Assembly (NCBI RefSeq): GCF_021602025.1
Contig: NZ_BQHW01000014.1
Span: 88,203 to 152,202 of the forward strand
Length of the DNA stretch: 64,000 nucleotides
Direction: 5' to 3'
From: Pseudomonas ceruminis
Lineage (GTDB): Bacteria > Pseudomonadota > Gammaproteobacteria > Pseudomonadales > Pseudomonadaceae
This document shows positions 1 to 9,033 of this stretch, in pieces (positions within the stretch are counted from its first letter, which is position 1; each line of letters begins with the position of its first letter). Below the pieces are notes generated by a model. That model saw only the letters and a list, made by a program, of their open reading frames with translations, was not told the DNA's origin and did no database searches. Position numbers and translations under genes: made by a program.

Positions 1-714
1 CCAGAAAATCTTTACCGGCAGGTTCGGGTTCTGCTTGTGCAAGCGCCCGTAGTAGTAAGTGTTGACCACCCCCACGTCGCACTGGCCCGCCTCGATGGCC
101 TGGATCACCGAATTGTCGTCGGAGAACACGTCGGTCGACAGGTTGTTTACCCAGCCTTTGACGATTTGTTCAGCCTTGGCTTCGCCGTGGTTCTCGATCA
201 GCGTGGCGGTCAGCGACTGGTTGTATACCTTCTTCGCCGTGCGCAGGCACAGGCGACCCTCCCAGTGCTTGTCGGCCAGTGCTTCATAGGTGCTCAGCTC
301 CGTCGGCTTGACCCGCTCGGTGGAGTAGACGATGGTCCGCGCACGCAGGCTCAGGCCGGTCCAGTCATGGGACGAGGCGCGGTATTGGGACGGGATGTTC
401 TGGTCGATGATATCCGACTTGATCGGCTGCAGGATGCCCATTTGCTCGGCCTGCCAGAGGTTGCCGGCATCGACGGTCAGCAGCAGGTCGGCCACCCCGT
501 TCTCGCCCTCGGCCTTGATGCGTTGCATCAGCGGGGCTTCCTTGTCGGTAATGAACTTGATCTTGACCCCGGTCTTGGCGGTGTAGGCGTCGAACACCGG
601 CTTGATCAGCTCGTCGATGCGCGAGGAGTACACCACCACTTCGTCCGCCGCCTGGGCCGTGCCGCCGAACAGGGTCAGGGCCAGGGCGGCCAGTAGGGGC
701 TTGCGTGGCAACAT
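1..714 (-). CDS. Periplasmic Fe(III) ABC transporter substrate-binding protein (partial)
   Basis: The gene starts with ATG at 714 and runs off the left edge, so only the N-terminal ~238 residues are visible. A signal peptide ends near residue 23 (LFGGTAQA). It is followed by EVVVYSSR and [12 protein letters not shown], the typical N-lobe of FbpA/FutA-type ferric-ion-binding proteins. A tyrosine cluster ([11 protein letters not shown]) near the visible end matches the family's usual Fe(III) ligands. A GAGGAG ribosome site precedes the start. By family it captures free Fe(III) in the periplasm for an inner-membrane ABC permease, which would lie outside the window. The family call is secure; the exact substrate is inferred. 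Confidence 0.9.
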   Translation of the reverse strand, partial: MLPRKPLLAALALTLFGGTAQAADEVVVYSSRIDELIKPVFDAYTAKTGVKIKFITDKEAPLMQRIKAEGENGVADLLLTVDAGNLWQAEQMGILQPIKSDIIDQNIPSQYRASSHDWTGLSLRARTIVYSTERVKPTELSTYEALADKHWEGRLCLRTAKKVYNQSLTATLIENHGEAKAEQIVKGWVNNLSTDVFSDDNSVIQAIEAGQCDVGVVNTYYYGRLHKQNPNLPVKIFW

Positions 715-811
715 GGAAAGCACTCCTCGGATCGTATGAGAGGCGCAAATGGTAGTGAATCCCATTTTGCGGCTCATCCACCGAGCAGTTACCGGATGTT
801 GCAAAGCCCCC

Positions 812-2035
812 TCAAGGCTTGGCCAGTTCTGGCAGATCGCCTGTCAGGCCCAGTGCCTGGCGCACGAACAAGGCCTTGGCTTCCGGCATCTTTTCCACGA
901 TTTTCAAGCCGCTGTTACGCAACCAGCGCAACGGCAGCGGGTTGGCCTGGAACAGCCGCTCAAAGCCTTCCATCGCCGCCATCAACGCCAGGTTGTGCGG
1001 CATGCGCCGACGTTCGTAGCGGCTCAGTACCTTTTCATCCGCCAGCCGCTCGCCGCGCTCGCAGGCATTGACCAGCACCTCGGCCAGTACGGCGGCATCG
1101 AGAAAGCCCAGGTTGACGCCCTGCCCTGCCAGCGGGTGAATGGTGTGCGCCGCGTCACCAATCAACGCCAGGCCTTCGTCCACGTAACGTTTTGCATGGC
1201 GCTGACGCAACGGCACACAGACGCGCGGGTCGGCCTCCAGCACGGCGCCCAGACGCCCTTCGAATGCGCGTTCCAGCGCTTTGAGGAAGGCTGCGTCATC
1301 CGATGCCATGAGCTGTTCGGCGTGCTCGGGGGTGGTCGACCAGACGATCGAGCACCAGTCCTGCTTGCCGTCACGCGACAATGGCAGGAACGCCAGCGGG
1401 CCTTCGTCGGTGAACCGTTGCCAGGCCGTGGCCTGGTGCGCCGCGCTGCACCGTACGCTGGTAACGATGGCGTGATGCAGGTAATCCCACTCACGCGTCT
1501 GGCAGCCCGCCAGGCGTCGCACCGCCGAATTGGCACCGTCGGCAGCCACCACCAACGGCGCGCGCAGGCGACGACCATCGGCCAGGGTCAGCAGCCACTC
1601 GTCACCCGAGCGACGCAGCTGTTCCAGGCGGGCATTGGGTAACAGGCCGATATCACTGTCGTGCAGACGCTCCAGCAACCCGTCCTGCACCACCCGGTTT
1701 TCGACAATGTGGCCCAGCGCCTGGGCATGCACGCTGGCTGCCGAGAAATGGATCTGCCCCGTGCCGCTGCCGTCCCATACCTGCATGTCCGAGTACGGCG
1801 AAACGCGCCGCTTCTCGATGCCCTCCCACGCGCCCAAACGCTCGAGAATGCGTTGACTGGCAGCTGAAAGGGCACTGACCCGTGGCTCGAACGGCGCATC
1901 GCCATCAAACGGTTTGACCGACAGCGGGCCACCATCGAGCAGGAGAATGTTCAGGCCACTGTGGCGCAATGCCAGGGCCAGAGCGCTACCGACCATACCG
2001 GCACCGACAATCAACACATCTGCGCGCATGTCCAT
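812..2035 (-). CDS. ubiI: FAD-dependent ubiquinone-biosynthesis hydroxylase (UbiI/VisC type)
   Basis: A 407-residue flavoprotein monooxygenase of the UbiH/UbiI/UbiF family. The N-terminal Rossmann FAD motif [14 protein letters not shown] and the second FAD motif [18 protein letters not shown] near residue 290 are both clear. These enzymes hydroxylate the polyprenyl benzenoid ring in ubiquinone synthesis. It is the last gene of a tight minus-strand cluster with ubiH and pepP, the same order as E. coli ygfB-pepP-ubiH-ubiI, which favours UbiI (C5 hydroxylation). Pseudomonas is generally thought to use Coq7 for the step done by UbiF in E. coli. Family certain; position specificity inferred from gene order. 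Confidence 0.88.
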   Translation of the reverse strand: MDMRADVLIVGAGMVGSALALALRHSGLNILLLDGGPLSVKPFDGDAPFEPRVSALSAASQRILERLGAWEGIEKRRVSPYSDMQVWDGSGTGQIHFSAASVHAQALGHIVENRVVQDGLLERLHDSDIGLLPNARLEQLRRSGDEWLLTLADGRRLRAPLVVAADGANSAVRRLAGCQTREWDYLHHAIVTSVRCSAAHQATAWQRFTDEGPLAFLPLSRDGKQDWCSIVWSTTPEHAEQLMASDDAAFLKALERAFEGRLGAVLEADPRVCVPLRQRHAKRYVDEGLALIGDAAHTIHPLAGQGVNLGFLDAAVLAEVLVNACERGERLADEKVLSRYERRRMPHNLALMAAMEGFERLFQANPLPLRWLRNSGLKIVEKMPEAKALFVRQALGLTGDLPELAKP

Positions 2036-2038
2036 GCC

Positions 2039-2521
2039 TTACGCCTGCCTCGCTTGCGGCTTGAGCCGCACGTATAGGGTTTTATCGACCCGCGCCACCA
2101 GTTCACCGGCGCCATCGCGGATATCGACCTGCAATCGTGGCAGGTACTTCTTGCCGGTGGCGGTCTGCTGGCGAATTTCGTTCAGCAGTGCGTCATCGAC
2201 GTGAAACTCGGCATACACCGGCCCTTTGCCAGGGGCGATGAAGTCGATGCTGGCAGCCTTGTCCCAGACGATGTACTCCCGGCCCAACTGCTCGATCAGC
2301 AGCAGCATGTAGAACGGGTCGACCATCGAATACAGGCTGCCTCCGAACTGGGTGCCGACGTAGTTGCGGTTCCAGCGGGTGAGCTTCATGCACACCTTGA
2401 CGCTGCGCATGTCGGGGCTGATGTGCTGGATGCGAATACCGGCACCGAGGTACGGCGGGTAGAAATTCAGCAGCCAGCGCAACATGCGCGCCCGGCGCGC
2501 CAGCTTGCGAGGGTTGCTCAT
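2039..2521 (-). CDS. DUF4442 hotdog-fold thioesterase-like protein
   Basis: A 160-residue protein of the DUF4442 family, with a hotdog-type pattern: NYVGTQFGGSLYSMVDPFYMLLL in the middle, then a strand-rich half ending in VDKTLYVRLK. Members resemble acyl-CoA thioesterases, but no substrate is established. It sits between ubiH and ubiI, overlaps the 3' end of ubiH by 4 bases and ends 3 bases before ubiI begins, so it is surely co-transcribed with them. That placement suggests, but does not prove, a role near quinone or acyl metabolism. No signal peptide or membrane segment is evident. Confidence 0.8.
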   Translation of the reverse strand: MSNPRKLARRARMLRWLLNFYPPYLGAGIRIQHISPDMRSVKVCMKLTRWNRNYVGTQFGGSLYSMVDPFYMLLLIEQLGREYIVWDKAASIDFIAPGKGPVYAEFHVDDALLNEIRQQTATGKKYLPRLQVDIRDGAGELVARVDKTLYVRLKPQARQA

Positions 2522-3717
2522 GCCTGGCCTCGCGGATCAGGCCGGGTACCCAGGCCCATGGCCTGGCGGGCGAACCAGCTTTTTGCCGGTGGCAACAGGT
2601 CGAGCCCGAGCAGGCCAATGTTGCGTCCGGCCGCCAGCAGCGGCTGGTTGCTGCCGAACAGGCGGGTGACCTGGTCGGAAAAGCCGATGGTCAGGGCCTG
2701 GTCGAGCCGTTGGCGGTGATGGTAGGCCTGCAGGGTCGCCAGGTCGCCTGGCTGCTGTGGGCCTGCCAGCAGCGCGTCGGCCAGCGACTGCACATCACGC
2801 AGTGACAGGTTGAACCCCTGACCTGCAATCGGGTGCAGGCTGTGCGCGGCATTGCCCAGCACGACCAGATACGGGCGCACCTGCTCCTGGGCTTCGACCA
2901 ACGCCAGCGGGTACAGATGCCGTGCGCCCACCTGACGCAGCGCGCCGAGGCGGTAGCCGAATGCGCCTTGCAGCTCACGCAGGAAGCTGCGCTCGTCGAT
3001 ATCGGCCAAGCGCCTGGCGTCCATGCCCTGCCGGGTCCAGACCAGCGCGCACCGGTTCTCGGGCAACGGCAGCAGGGCCATGGGGCCTTGCTCGGTAAAA
3101 CGCTCGAAGGCTTGCCCACGATGGGCTTCGCCAGGGGTGATATTGGCAATCAGCGCGCTTTGGTCATACGGGGTGCGGCGCACATGGATGCCCAACTGCT
3201 CACGCAACCCGGAACGGCCACCGTCGGCCAGCACCGCCAGGTCGCACTCCAGGCTGGTGTCATCGTCAAGCTGCAAACGGTAGCCGCCGGCAATCGCCTG
3301 CATTGCCTTGACTTCGGCCGGGCAGCGCCAGCTCACCACGTCGCGGTCCAGCCCTTGCCATAGGCACTGGCCCAGCCAGGCGTTCTCGACAACGTAACCC
3401 AGTGCGGGCACACCTTCCTGTGTGGCGTCCAGGCGGGTAGCACCAAAACGCCCGCGATCGGATACCTGGATCTGGCTGATGGGCTCGGCACGCGGGCTGA
3501 TAGCCTGCCACAGGCCAAGGTGCTGATAGATCTGCCGGGTACCGAACGACAGCGCCGAGGACCGGGCGTCGTAGCTGGGCTGGAAGCTGTCACCCGGGGC
3601 AAATGGCTCGATCAACAGGATCTTCCAACCTCGCGCCTTGGCGCCTGCCTGCAGGGCCAGGGCCAGGCTCGCGCCAACCAGGCCGCCGCCGATGATTGCC
3701 AGGTTGACCCGGCTCAT
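2518..3717 (-). CDS. ubiH: 2-polyprenyl-6-methoxyphenol hydroxylase UbiH
   Basis: A 399-residue FAD monooxygenase. The FAD motif IIGGGLVGASLALAL is at residues 8-22, the family segment YDARSSALSFGTRQIYQHLG follows, and GNAAHSLHPIAGQGFNLSLRD lies near residue 290. It adds a hydroxyl at C4 of the ubiquinone precursor ring at the inner membrane. The start overlaps the pepP stop by 4 bases and its end overlaps the DUF4442 gene, so translation is probably coupled. The pepP-ubiH neighbourhood is conserved across gammaproteobacteria and supports assignment as UbiH rather than UbiI. Confidence 0.93.
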   Translation of the reverse strand: MSRVNLAIIGGGLVGASLALALQAGAKARGWKILLIEPFAPGDSFQPSYDARSSALSFGTRQIYQHLGLWQAISPRAEPISQIQVSDRGRFGATRLDATQEGVPALGYVVENAWLGQCLWQGLDRDVVSWRCPAEVKAMQAIAGGYRLQLDDDTSLECDLAVLADGGRSGLREQLGIHVRRTPYDQSALIANITPGEAHRGQAFERFTEQGPMALLPLPENRCALVWTRQGMDARRLADIDERSFLRELQGAFGYRLGALRQVGARHLYPLALVEAQEQVRPYLVVLGNAAHSLHPIAGQGFNLSLRDVQSLADALLAGPQQPGDLATLQAYHHRQRLDQALTIGFSDQVTRLFGSNQPLLAAGRNIGLLGLDLLPPAKSWFARQAMGLGTRPDPRGQA

Positions 3718-5048
3718 GCCGCGTCCTTGCGCGCAGCCTGCATCAAGGCCTCGATCTCGGCGACCGTCTTGGGCACGCCTGATGTCAGAATTTCACAACC
3801 TTGCCGGGTGACCACCACGTCGTCCTCGATCCTTATGCCGATGCCGCGCCATTTCTTTGCAACCTGCTGGTTGTCGGCGGCAATGTAGATGCCAGGCTCG
3901 ACAGTCAACGCCATGCCGGGCTCCAGCACACGCCACTGACCACCGACCTTGTACTCGCCCACGTCGTGCACATCCATGCCCAGCCAGTGCCCGGCGCGGT
4001 GCATGTAGAAGGCGCGATACGCCTCGTTGTCGATCAGCGCCTGCACCTGGCCCTTGAGCAGCCCCAGCTCCACCAGCCCTTCGGTGATGACCCGCACAGT
4101 CGCCTCGTGGGCGTGGTTCCAGTGCTTGCCAGGGGCGATCTCGGCAAAAGCGGCTTCCTGGGCCTTGAGCACCAGCTCGTAGATGGCCTTCTGCTCTGGC
4201 GAAAAACGCCCGCTGACCGGGAAGGTGCGAGTGATGTCGCTGGCATAGCAGTCGATCTCGCAGCCCGCGTCGATCAGCACCAGATCACCATCCTTGAGCA
4301 GGGCATCGTTCTCCTGATAGTGCAGGATGCAGCCGTTGCGACCAGCCGCGACGATAGACCCGTAGGCCGGCATCTTCGCGCCGCCCTTGCGAAATTCGTA
4401 GTCCAGCTCCGCTTCCAGGCTGTATTCGTGCAGCCCGGCCCGGCAAGCCTGCATCGCCCGCACATGGGCCCGTGCGGATAGGGTTGCCGCCGCACGCATC
4501 ACTTTCACTTCTGCCGCCGATTTATACAGACGCATGTCGTGCAGCAGGTGATCCAGCGCAACGAACTCGTTCGGCGGCTGGGCACCGAGGCGCGCCTTGG
4601 AGCGAATGACGTTGATCCAGTCCATCAGTCGACGGTCGAATTCGGCGTTGCTGCCCATGGCGCTGTAGACCCGCTCGCGGCCTTCGATCAGGCCAGGCAG
4701 GATCTCGTCGATGTCGGTGATCGGGAAGGCATCGTCGGCACCAAAGTCGCGGATTGCCCCTTCCTGCCCGGCCCGCAGGCCGTCCCACAGCTCCCGCTCT
4801 GGGTTGCGCTCTCGGCAAAACAGCACGTATTCGCCATGCTCGCGGCCAGGGATAAGTGCAATGACCGCTTCTGGCTCAGGGAAGCCACTGAGGTACTGAA
4901 AGTCGCTGTCCTGGCGGTATACGTGCTCGACGTCGCGATTGCGGATGGCGACCGCGGCAGCCGGCAGAATGGCAATGCTGTTGGGGACCATCTGCGCCAT
5001 CAGCGCCTTGCGCCGGCGGGCATACTCGGCCTTGGGTATGTGGCTCAT
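3714..5048 (-). CDS. pepP: Xaa-Pro aminopeptidase (aminopeptidase P II)
   Basis: A 444-residue M24B metallopeptidase that removes N-terminal residues preceding proline. The five metal ligands are recognisable: two aspartates in LIDAGCEIDCYASDITR, His in HWLGMDVHDVG, Glu in LTVEPGIYI and Glu in GIRIEDDVVV. An N-terminal AMP_N domain (residues ~5-170) with SIAILPAAAVAIRNRD precedes the pita-bread catalytic domain. I chose ATG at 5048 (MSHIPKAEYARRR) because it matches the family N-terminus; the frame stays open further upstream but runs into yecA. It overlaps ubiH by 4 bases. Confidence 0.95.
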   Translation of the reverse strand: MSHIPKAEYARRRKALMAQMVPNSIAILPAAAVAIRNRDVEHVYRQDSDFQYLSGFPEPEAVIALIPGREHGEYVLFCRERNPERELWDGLRAGQEGAIRDFGADDAFPITDIDEILPGLIEGRERVYSAMGSNAEFDRRLMDWINVIRSKARLGAQPPNEFVALDHLLHDMRLYKSAAEVKVMRAAATLSARAHVRAMQACRAGLHEYSLEAELDYEFRKGGAKMPAYGSIVAAGRNGCILHYQENDALLKDGDLVLIDAGCEIDCYASDITRTFPVSGRFSPEQKAIYELVLKAQEAAFAEIAPGKHWNHAHEATVRVITEGLVELGLLKGQVQALIDNEAYRAFYMHRAGHWLGMDVHDVGEYKVGGQWRVLEPGMALTVEPGIYIAADNQQVAKKWRGIGIRIEDDVVVTRQGCEILTSGVPKTVAEIEALMQAARKDAA

Positions 5049-5070
5049 GGGCAGAACGACCCCCGGTTGA

Positions 5071-5625
5071 TCAATGCAACGATGGTTTTGGTGCAGGCGC
5101 GACTGGCGCTGCCAGTTCCGTGTACAGCAGCAACGGAGCGACCCGCAGGTACTCCATGACTTCCATGTAGTCGCTTTCGCCGTCTTCGGACTCTTCCAGT
5201 GCTTCCTGGACCTGCGAAATGGCCACCAGGTCCTGGAGCACCTCTTTGGCATCGGTGGACAAGTCCTTGCCACCGGCATTCAGGCCAAAGCCCGTGATGA
5301 AGCCCTGGCACCACTGGCCCAGCGCTGTGGCACGCTCGGTGAGTGGCGTCTCGTCCCCTGGCAGCAGCAGGACAATGGCGATGTCTTCGCCGGTCAGCTC
5401 GGCCTTGACCATCTCCTGCAAGCCGAGCAGTGCGGCACGCACAGAGTCTTGCGGCTCGTTTTCCAGCACCCCGGCGGCGTCGGCCAGCCATGCATCGGCA
5501 TCGAAGCCGACACCGGCGCAGCTGCGGCCGATGAGCAGGCCGTGCAGCTCGGCAGGGGATACTGGGTGGCCGTTGCTCGAGAGCAGCGCGGCGAAAGCGG
5601 TGTAAGGCGATTGGGTATTAGGCAT
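5071..5625 (-). CDS. YecA/YgfB family (UPF0149) protein
   Basis: A 184-residue acidic UPF0149 protein with the family signatures [16 protein letters not shown] near the N-terminus and GFITGFGL in the centre. It lacks the C-terminal SEC-C zinc motif found on some YecA proteins. It heads the pepP-ubiH-DUF4442-ubiI gene run, as ygfB does in E. coli. In P. aeruginosa a YgfB homologue has been linked to beta-lactam resistance control; whether this copy acts the same way is unknown. Family assignment is secure. Confidence 0.85.
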   Translation of the reverse strand: MPNTQSPYTAFAALLSSNGHPVSPAELHGLLIGRSCAGVGFDADAWLADAAGVLENEPQDSVRAALLGLQEMVKAELTGEDIAIVLLLPGDETPLTERATALGQWCQGFITGFGLNAGGKDLSTDAKEVLQDLVAISQVQEALEESEDGESDYMEVMEYLRVAPLLLYTELAAPVAPAPKPSLH

Positions 5626-5771
5626 GGGCGGCTAGGCGCCAGACGGCGCATTTGACTAGAATGAAGACCTTGTATCCTAGCACCGGCAGGCGCGCCAAGA
5701 CCATCGGCACTGGCCGACGCCGTACAGGGAGAGGCATCATCGCCGGGTGAAACATTGATGGAGCGAAGCGA

Positions 5772-5990
5772 GTGCAACCCACGCAAGAGAACGACCTGCA
5801 AGCGCTGATGAGCCGATTCGAGTTGCTGATCGAACGCGTCGAGCAACTAAAACGGCAAAATGCACTCCTAGTAGCTCAGGAAAAATCCTGGCGCGAGGAG
5901 CGCGCCCACCTCATCGAAAAAAACGAGATCGCAAGGCGCAAGGTCGAGTCGATGATTTTACGCCTCAAGGCCCTGGAGCAAGACTCATGA
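5772..5990 (+). CDS. TIGR02449-family coiled-coil protein
   Basis: A 72-residue protein that is almost entirely coiled coil, with heptads such as LMSRFELLIERVEQLKRQN and a basic ending. It starts with GTG at 5772 behind a GGAG ribosome site; an ATG at 5758 is out of frame. It overlaps zapA by 4 bases (ATGA). Short coiled-coil proteins upstream of zapA are common in gammaproteobacteria and may act in division or envelope processes in a ZapB-like way. That role is inferred from position only. Confidence 0.8.
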   Translation: MQPTQENDLQALMSRFELLIERVEQLKRQNALLVAQEKSWREERAHLIEKNEIARRKVESMILRLKALEQDS

Positions 5991-6307
5991 GTTCAAGCAA
6001 TAGCGTCACCGTGCAGATCCTCGACAAGGAATACTCGATCATCTGCCCGCCGGAAGAGCGCAACAACCTGGTCAGCGCCGCACGCTACCTGGACAGCAAG
6101 ATGCGCGAGATCCGCAGCAGCGGCAAGGTGATCGGCGCCGACCGCATCGCGGTCATGGCTGCTTTGAACATCACCCACGAAATGCTCCATCGCCAGGAAG
6201 ATCGTACTGACGCACCTGCCGGCAGCACCAACCGCGAACAGGTCCGTGACCTGCTCGATCGGGTCGATAAGGCGTTGTCCGACGATGCGGATACCAAAAT
6301 CAGCTGA
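5987..6307 (+). CDS. zapA: Cell division protein ZapA
   Basis: A 106-residue ZapA homologue. The N-terminal domain has the typical VTVQILDKEYSIICPPEER, then ARYLDSKMREIRSSGK, then IAVMAALNITHEMLHRQE leading into a C-terminal coiled coil. ZapA binds FtsZ and cross-links protofilaments at the division site. The gene overlaps the upstream coiled-coil gene by 4 bases and is followed directly by the 6S RNA gene and ygfA, the conserved zapA-ssrS-ygfA order. Confidence 0.95.
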   Translation: MSSSNSVTVQILDKEYSIICPPEERNNLVSAARYLDSKMREIRSSGKVIGADRIAVMAALNITHEMLHRQEDRTDAPAGSTNREQVRDLLDRVDKALSDDADTKIS

Positions 6308-6313
6308 GATTGG

Positions 6314-6319
6314 TATACT
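6314..6319 (+). promoter_or_regulatory. -10 box of the 6S RNA promoter
   Basis: TATACT lies just after the zapA stop codon and 7-12 bases before the expected 5' end of 6S RNA. It closely matches the sigma-70 -10 consensus. The matching -35 would fall inside the last zapA codons and is not strong. Confidence 0.55.
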
Positions 6320-6325
6320 GGCGCC

Positions 6326-6500
6326 ACTCCCTGGGGGATGCGCCAGTCGGTTATGTCCCTGAGCCGATACGCACAACCACGGGGGTTGCACGCTGGGGCC
6401 GGTGTGCATGTCCGCTCGACGGAAAGCCTTAACGCCCCCTGCAATCTCCACCTTGAACTTTCGGGTTCAAGGGCTACACCGATAGCGGTCTTATCGGGGA
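6326..6500 (+). ncRNA. ssrS: 6S RNA
   Basis: This region lies between zapA and ygfA, where 6S RNA is found in gammaproteobacteria. The 3' part contains the hairpin CTTGAACTTTCGGGTTCAAG at about 6453-6472, and GGAAAGCC upstream of it, both characteristic of gammaproteobacterial 6S RNAs. 6S RNA mimics an open promoter and sequesters sigma-70 RNA polymerase in stationary phase. The 5' end is set from the TATACT box. Both ends are approximate by about 10 bases. Co-transcription with ygfA is likely, as in other species. Confidence 0.85.
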
Positions 6501-6561
6501 GCCTGATTTTTCTTGCCCACCCTGCGCGGTGGGCAATTCGACACCTGGGACAGCCAGTGCC

Positions 6562-7182
6562 ATGACCGACGCCAAGCCCGAATCTGCGCCGCTCACCCGC
6601 CCCCAGCTTCGTCGCCTGCTTCGCAAAGCCCGCCGTGCCCTGAGCCCCGCCCAACAGCGGCAGGCCTCGCTTGGCCTGTATCGACAGCTGGCGCAAAACC
6701 CGCTGTTCCGCCGCGCCCGGCACATTGCCCTGTACCTGCCCAATGACGGTGAAATCGACCCGCGCCTGCTGCTGCGCGAGGCCCAGCGCCGGGGGAAACG
6801 TACCTACCTGCCGGTCCTGCATGCCTGGCCGCGCACGCGCATGGTGTTCCAGCGCTTTGAACCGGGTGAAAAGCTCAAGCGCAACCGCTTCCGCATTCCA
6901 GAGCCCCTGACCGACCGCAGGCGCCAACGGCCAATCTGGTCGCTGGACCTGATCCTGCTGCCACTGGTGGGGTTCGATGAAGCCGGGGGGCGGCTGGGCA
7001 TGGGGGGTGGTTTCTACGATCGCAGCCTGGCTTATCAGGCTCGCCGCAAGACATGGAAAAAACCACTGCTGCTGGGGCTGGCGCATGAATGCCAGAAGGT
7101 CGAGCGGCTGGCGCAGGCCAGTTGGGATGTACCGCTGCAGGGCACGGTCTCGGACCGTGACTGGTATCGGGCGCCGAGTTGA
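6562..7182 (+). CDS. ygfA: 5-formyltetrahydrofolate cyclo-ligase
   Basis: A 206-residue 5-FCL enzyme, which uses ATP to convert 5-formyl-THF to 5,10-methenyl-THF. Visible motifs are LRRLLRKARRALS (N-terminal basic helix), IALYLPNDGEIDPRLLL, LILLPLVGFDEAGGRLGMGGGFYDRSL (substrate and nucleotide site) and a C-terminal VPLQGTVSDRDW. ATG at 6562 gives the normal family N-terminus; an in-frame GTG at 6529 would add 11 unusual residues inside the 6S trailer. It follows 6S RNA, as in E. coli. Confidence 0.93.
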   Translation: MTDAKPESAPLTRPQLRRLLRKARRALSPAQQRQASLGLYRQLAQNPLFRRARHIALYLPNDGEIDPRLLLREAQRRGKRTYLPVLHAWPRTRMVFQRFEPGEKLKRNRFRIPEPLTDRRRQRPIWSLDLILLPLVGFDEAGGRLGMGGGFYDRSLAYQARRKTWKKPLLLGLAHECQKVERLAQASWDVPLQGTVSDRDWYRAPS

Positions 7183-7200
7183 GCGGCGTCAGCAGAAGGG

Positions 7201-7350
7201 TCAGCGTTGCGGTTGGCCGGCGTCCACCGGGGCCTGATAGGCGGTGTCCAGCTTGCGCTCCCAAATACCCTGGGCATAGCCGGTGGTGACCACACCCAGG
7301 CCAAAAATGAAGACCAGGATCCAGAGCAGATCCGGTTTGCGTTGATTCAT
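7201..7350 (-). CDS. Small single-pass membrane protein, function unknown
   Basis: A 49-residue protein with a short charged head (MNQRKPDLL), one hydrophobic segment (WILVFIFGLGVVTTGYA, residues 10-26) and a polar tail that would lie in the periplasm. It sits between ygfA and the EVE-domain gene on the opposite strand. ATG at 7350 is the best start: longer in-frame extensions read through basic, low-complexity sequence. Small proteins of this look are conserved beside ygfA in pseudomonads as far as I recall. I do not know a function. Confidence 0.6.
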   Translation of the reverse strand: MNQRKPDLLWILVFIFGLGVVTTGYAQGIWERKLDTAYQAPVDAGQPQR

Positions 7351-7528
7351 CGAAGCATGCCCCCTAAGCAAACTGTTCAGGCTCGGCGACCTTCTTGGTG
7401 CCGCCGGAGCGTCTAGCTTTAAAATCGGCGCATTTTCCGACAACCTGAGTCGACACGCAAACCTTGACGCCAACCGGCTGTCGGTTTCGTGCAACAGGTT
7501 ATTTCAAACCTTTTCAGGAGCACCCTCC

Positions 7529-7978
7529 ATGGCCTATTGGCTGATGAAATCCGAGCCCGACGAGCTCTCCATCGAAGCCCTTGGGCGCCTGGGTGAAGCA
7601 CGCTGGGACGGCGTGCGCAATTACCAGGCGCGCAACTTCCTGCGAGCCATGAGCGTTGGCGACGAGTTTTTCTTCTATCACTCCAGCTGCCCAGAGCCGG
7701 GCGTTGCCGGCATCGCCAGAATCACTGCAGCGGCCTACCCGGACCCGACCGCGCTGGACCCAGAGAGCCATTATCACGACCCCAAGGCCACTGCCGAGAA
7801 GAACCCATGGAGTGCCGTTGATGTGGCGCATGTGAGGACCCTGCCCAAGGTGCTGAGCCTGGGGTTGCTCAAGCAGCAGGGTGCTCTTGCCGAACTGCCG
7901 CTGGTGCAAAAGGGAAGCCGCCTGTCGGTGATGCCGGTTACGCCCGAGCAATGGGCGGCAATAGTCGCGTTAAGTTGA
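7529..7978 (+). CDS. EVE domain-containing protein (thymocyte nuclear protein 1-like)
   Basis: A 149-residue EVE-domain protein. It begins with MAYWLMKSEPDELSIE, and has WDGVRNYQARNFLRAM and DEFFFYHSSC followed by GIARI, all typical of this PUA-like fold. EVE domains bind modified bases in nucleic acids; the partner of the bacterial single-domain members is not settled. A good AGGAG ribosome site lies 12-16 bases before the ATG. The gene is divergent from the small membrane-protein gene. Confidence 0.9.
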   Translation: MAYWLMKSEPDELSIEALGRLGEARWDGVRNYQARNFLRAMSVGDEFFFYHSSCPEPGVAGIARITAAAYPDPTALDPESHYHDPKATAEKNPWSAVDVAHVRTLPKVLSLGLLKQQGALAELPLVQKGSRLSVMPVTPEQWAAIVALS

Positions 7979-8073
7979 AAGTGCGCTAGGATCAGGGGGT
8001 TTGACCGATATCAATACGCCATGGATTGCCGCACGTCACGATGAAGGTGCGCATTAAGCAGGGACGCTGACTG

Positions 8074-9033
8074 ATGAACCGATATGCCCCCAGGATCTTC
8101 GCCACCGCGCTGATCGTTCTACTGGCGACCGCTGCTGGCCTGGGTTACTGGAAGTCGCTCCACGACCAGTTACCCGAAGGTTTGAGCATGGGCAACGGCC
8201 GCCTCGAGGCAACCGAAGTTCAGATTGCCAGCAAAATCCCTGGGCGCTTGGCCGAAGTGCGGGTCGACGAAGGCGACAAGGTTACCCGCGGCCAGCTCCT
8301 TGCCCGTATCGACACCCGCACCATGGAAGCTCAGCGCAGCCAGGCCGAAGCCGAAGTGCTGCGTGCCCGGGAAAACTACGCGGCGGCCCAGGCCAGTGTG
8401 CAACTGCGCCAAAGTGAGCTGCTGCTGGCCGGGCAGGAGCTCAAGCGCGTGCGTGAGATCTTCCAGCGCAAGTATGCCAGCCAGCAGTTGCTCGATCAGC
8501 AGCAGGCCCGCTTCGACACGGCCAACGCGGCAGTGGTCGCTGCGCGTGCCCAGCTGGCGGCAGTCAAAGCTGCCATCGGCGCTGCTCAGGCCCAGGTGGC
8601 TCAACTCACCAGCGAAATCGACGACAGCAGCCTGCGTGCGCCCATCGACGGCATCATCCAGTTGCGCCTGGCCGAACCGGGTGAAGTGCTGGGCGCTGGT
8701 GGTCGGGTACTGATGCTGATCGACCCGAGCGACCAGTACATGAACCTTTACCTCCCCGCGTCCACCAGCGGCCGCCTGACCGTAGGCGATCAGGCGCGGA
8801 TCGTTCTCGACGCCCTGCCAGATCAGGCCTTGCCGGCGAAGGTAGCCTTTGTCGCGGCCAAGGCACAGTTCACCCCGAAGCAGGTCGAAACCCGTGACGA
8901 GCGGCAGAAACTGGTGTTTCGCGTCAAACTGCGCTTGATCGACCCCAGCGCTGTGCCCCAAGCCAAGCCGGGCATGCCGGGTGCTGGCTACGTGCGCACG
9001 GCGGACGTGGACTGGCCGGCCAACCTGCAATGA
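8074..9033 (+). CDS. HlyD-family membrane fusion protein (YhiI-like)
   Basis: A 319-residue periplasmic adaptor with one N-terminal membrane anchor (residues 7-27). A lipoyl half-motif (IASKIPGRLAEVRVDEGDKVTRGQLLARID) is followed by a long alpha-hairpin rich in Gln, Ala and Arg (residues ~75-165) and a second lipoyl half (LRAPIDGIIQLRLAEPGEVL). It overlaps the start of the ABC gene by 4 bases, forming a three-gene export operon like E. coli yhiI-rbbA-yhhJ. It would link the inner-membrane ABC pump to an outer-membrane channel encoded elsewhere. Substrate unknown. Confidence 0.9.
   Translation: MNRYAPRIFATALIVLLATAAGLGYWKSLHDQLPEGLSMGNGRLEATEVQIASKIPGRLAEVRVDEGDKVTRGQLLARIDTRTMEAQRSQAEAEVLRARENYAAAQASVQLRQSELLLAGQELKRVREIFQRKYASQQLLDQQQARFDTANAAVVAARAQLAAVKAAIGAAQAQVAQLTSEIDDSSLRAPIDGIIQLRLAEPGEVLGAGGRVLMLIDPSDQYMNLYLPASTSGRLTVGDQARIVLDALPDQALPAKVAFVAAKAQFTPKQVETRDERQKLVFRVKLRLIDPSAVPQAKPGMPGAGYVRTADVDWPANLQ

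Noticed and set aside
332-586. Short plus-strand frames at the left edge
   Set aside because: They lie opposite the clear Fe(III)-binding-protein gene.
715-811. Possible Fur box before the Fe(III)-binding-protein gene
   Set aside because: Fragments such as GATTCACTACCATTT are present but do not approach the 19-base consensus closely enough.
7981-8073. Possible regulatory leader before the YhiI-like gene
   Set aside because: The gap is only about 95 bases, with no hairpin or repeat strong enough to call a riboswitch or operator.
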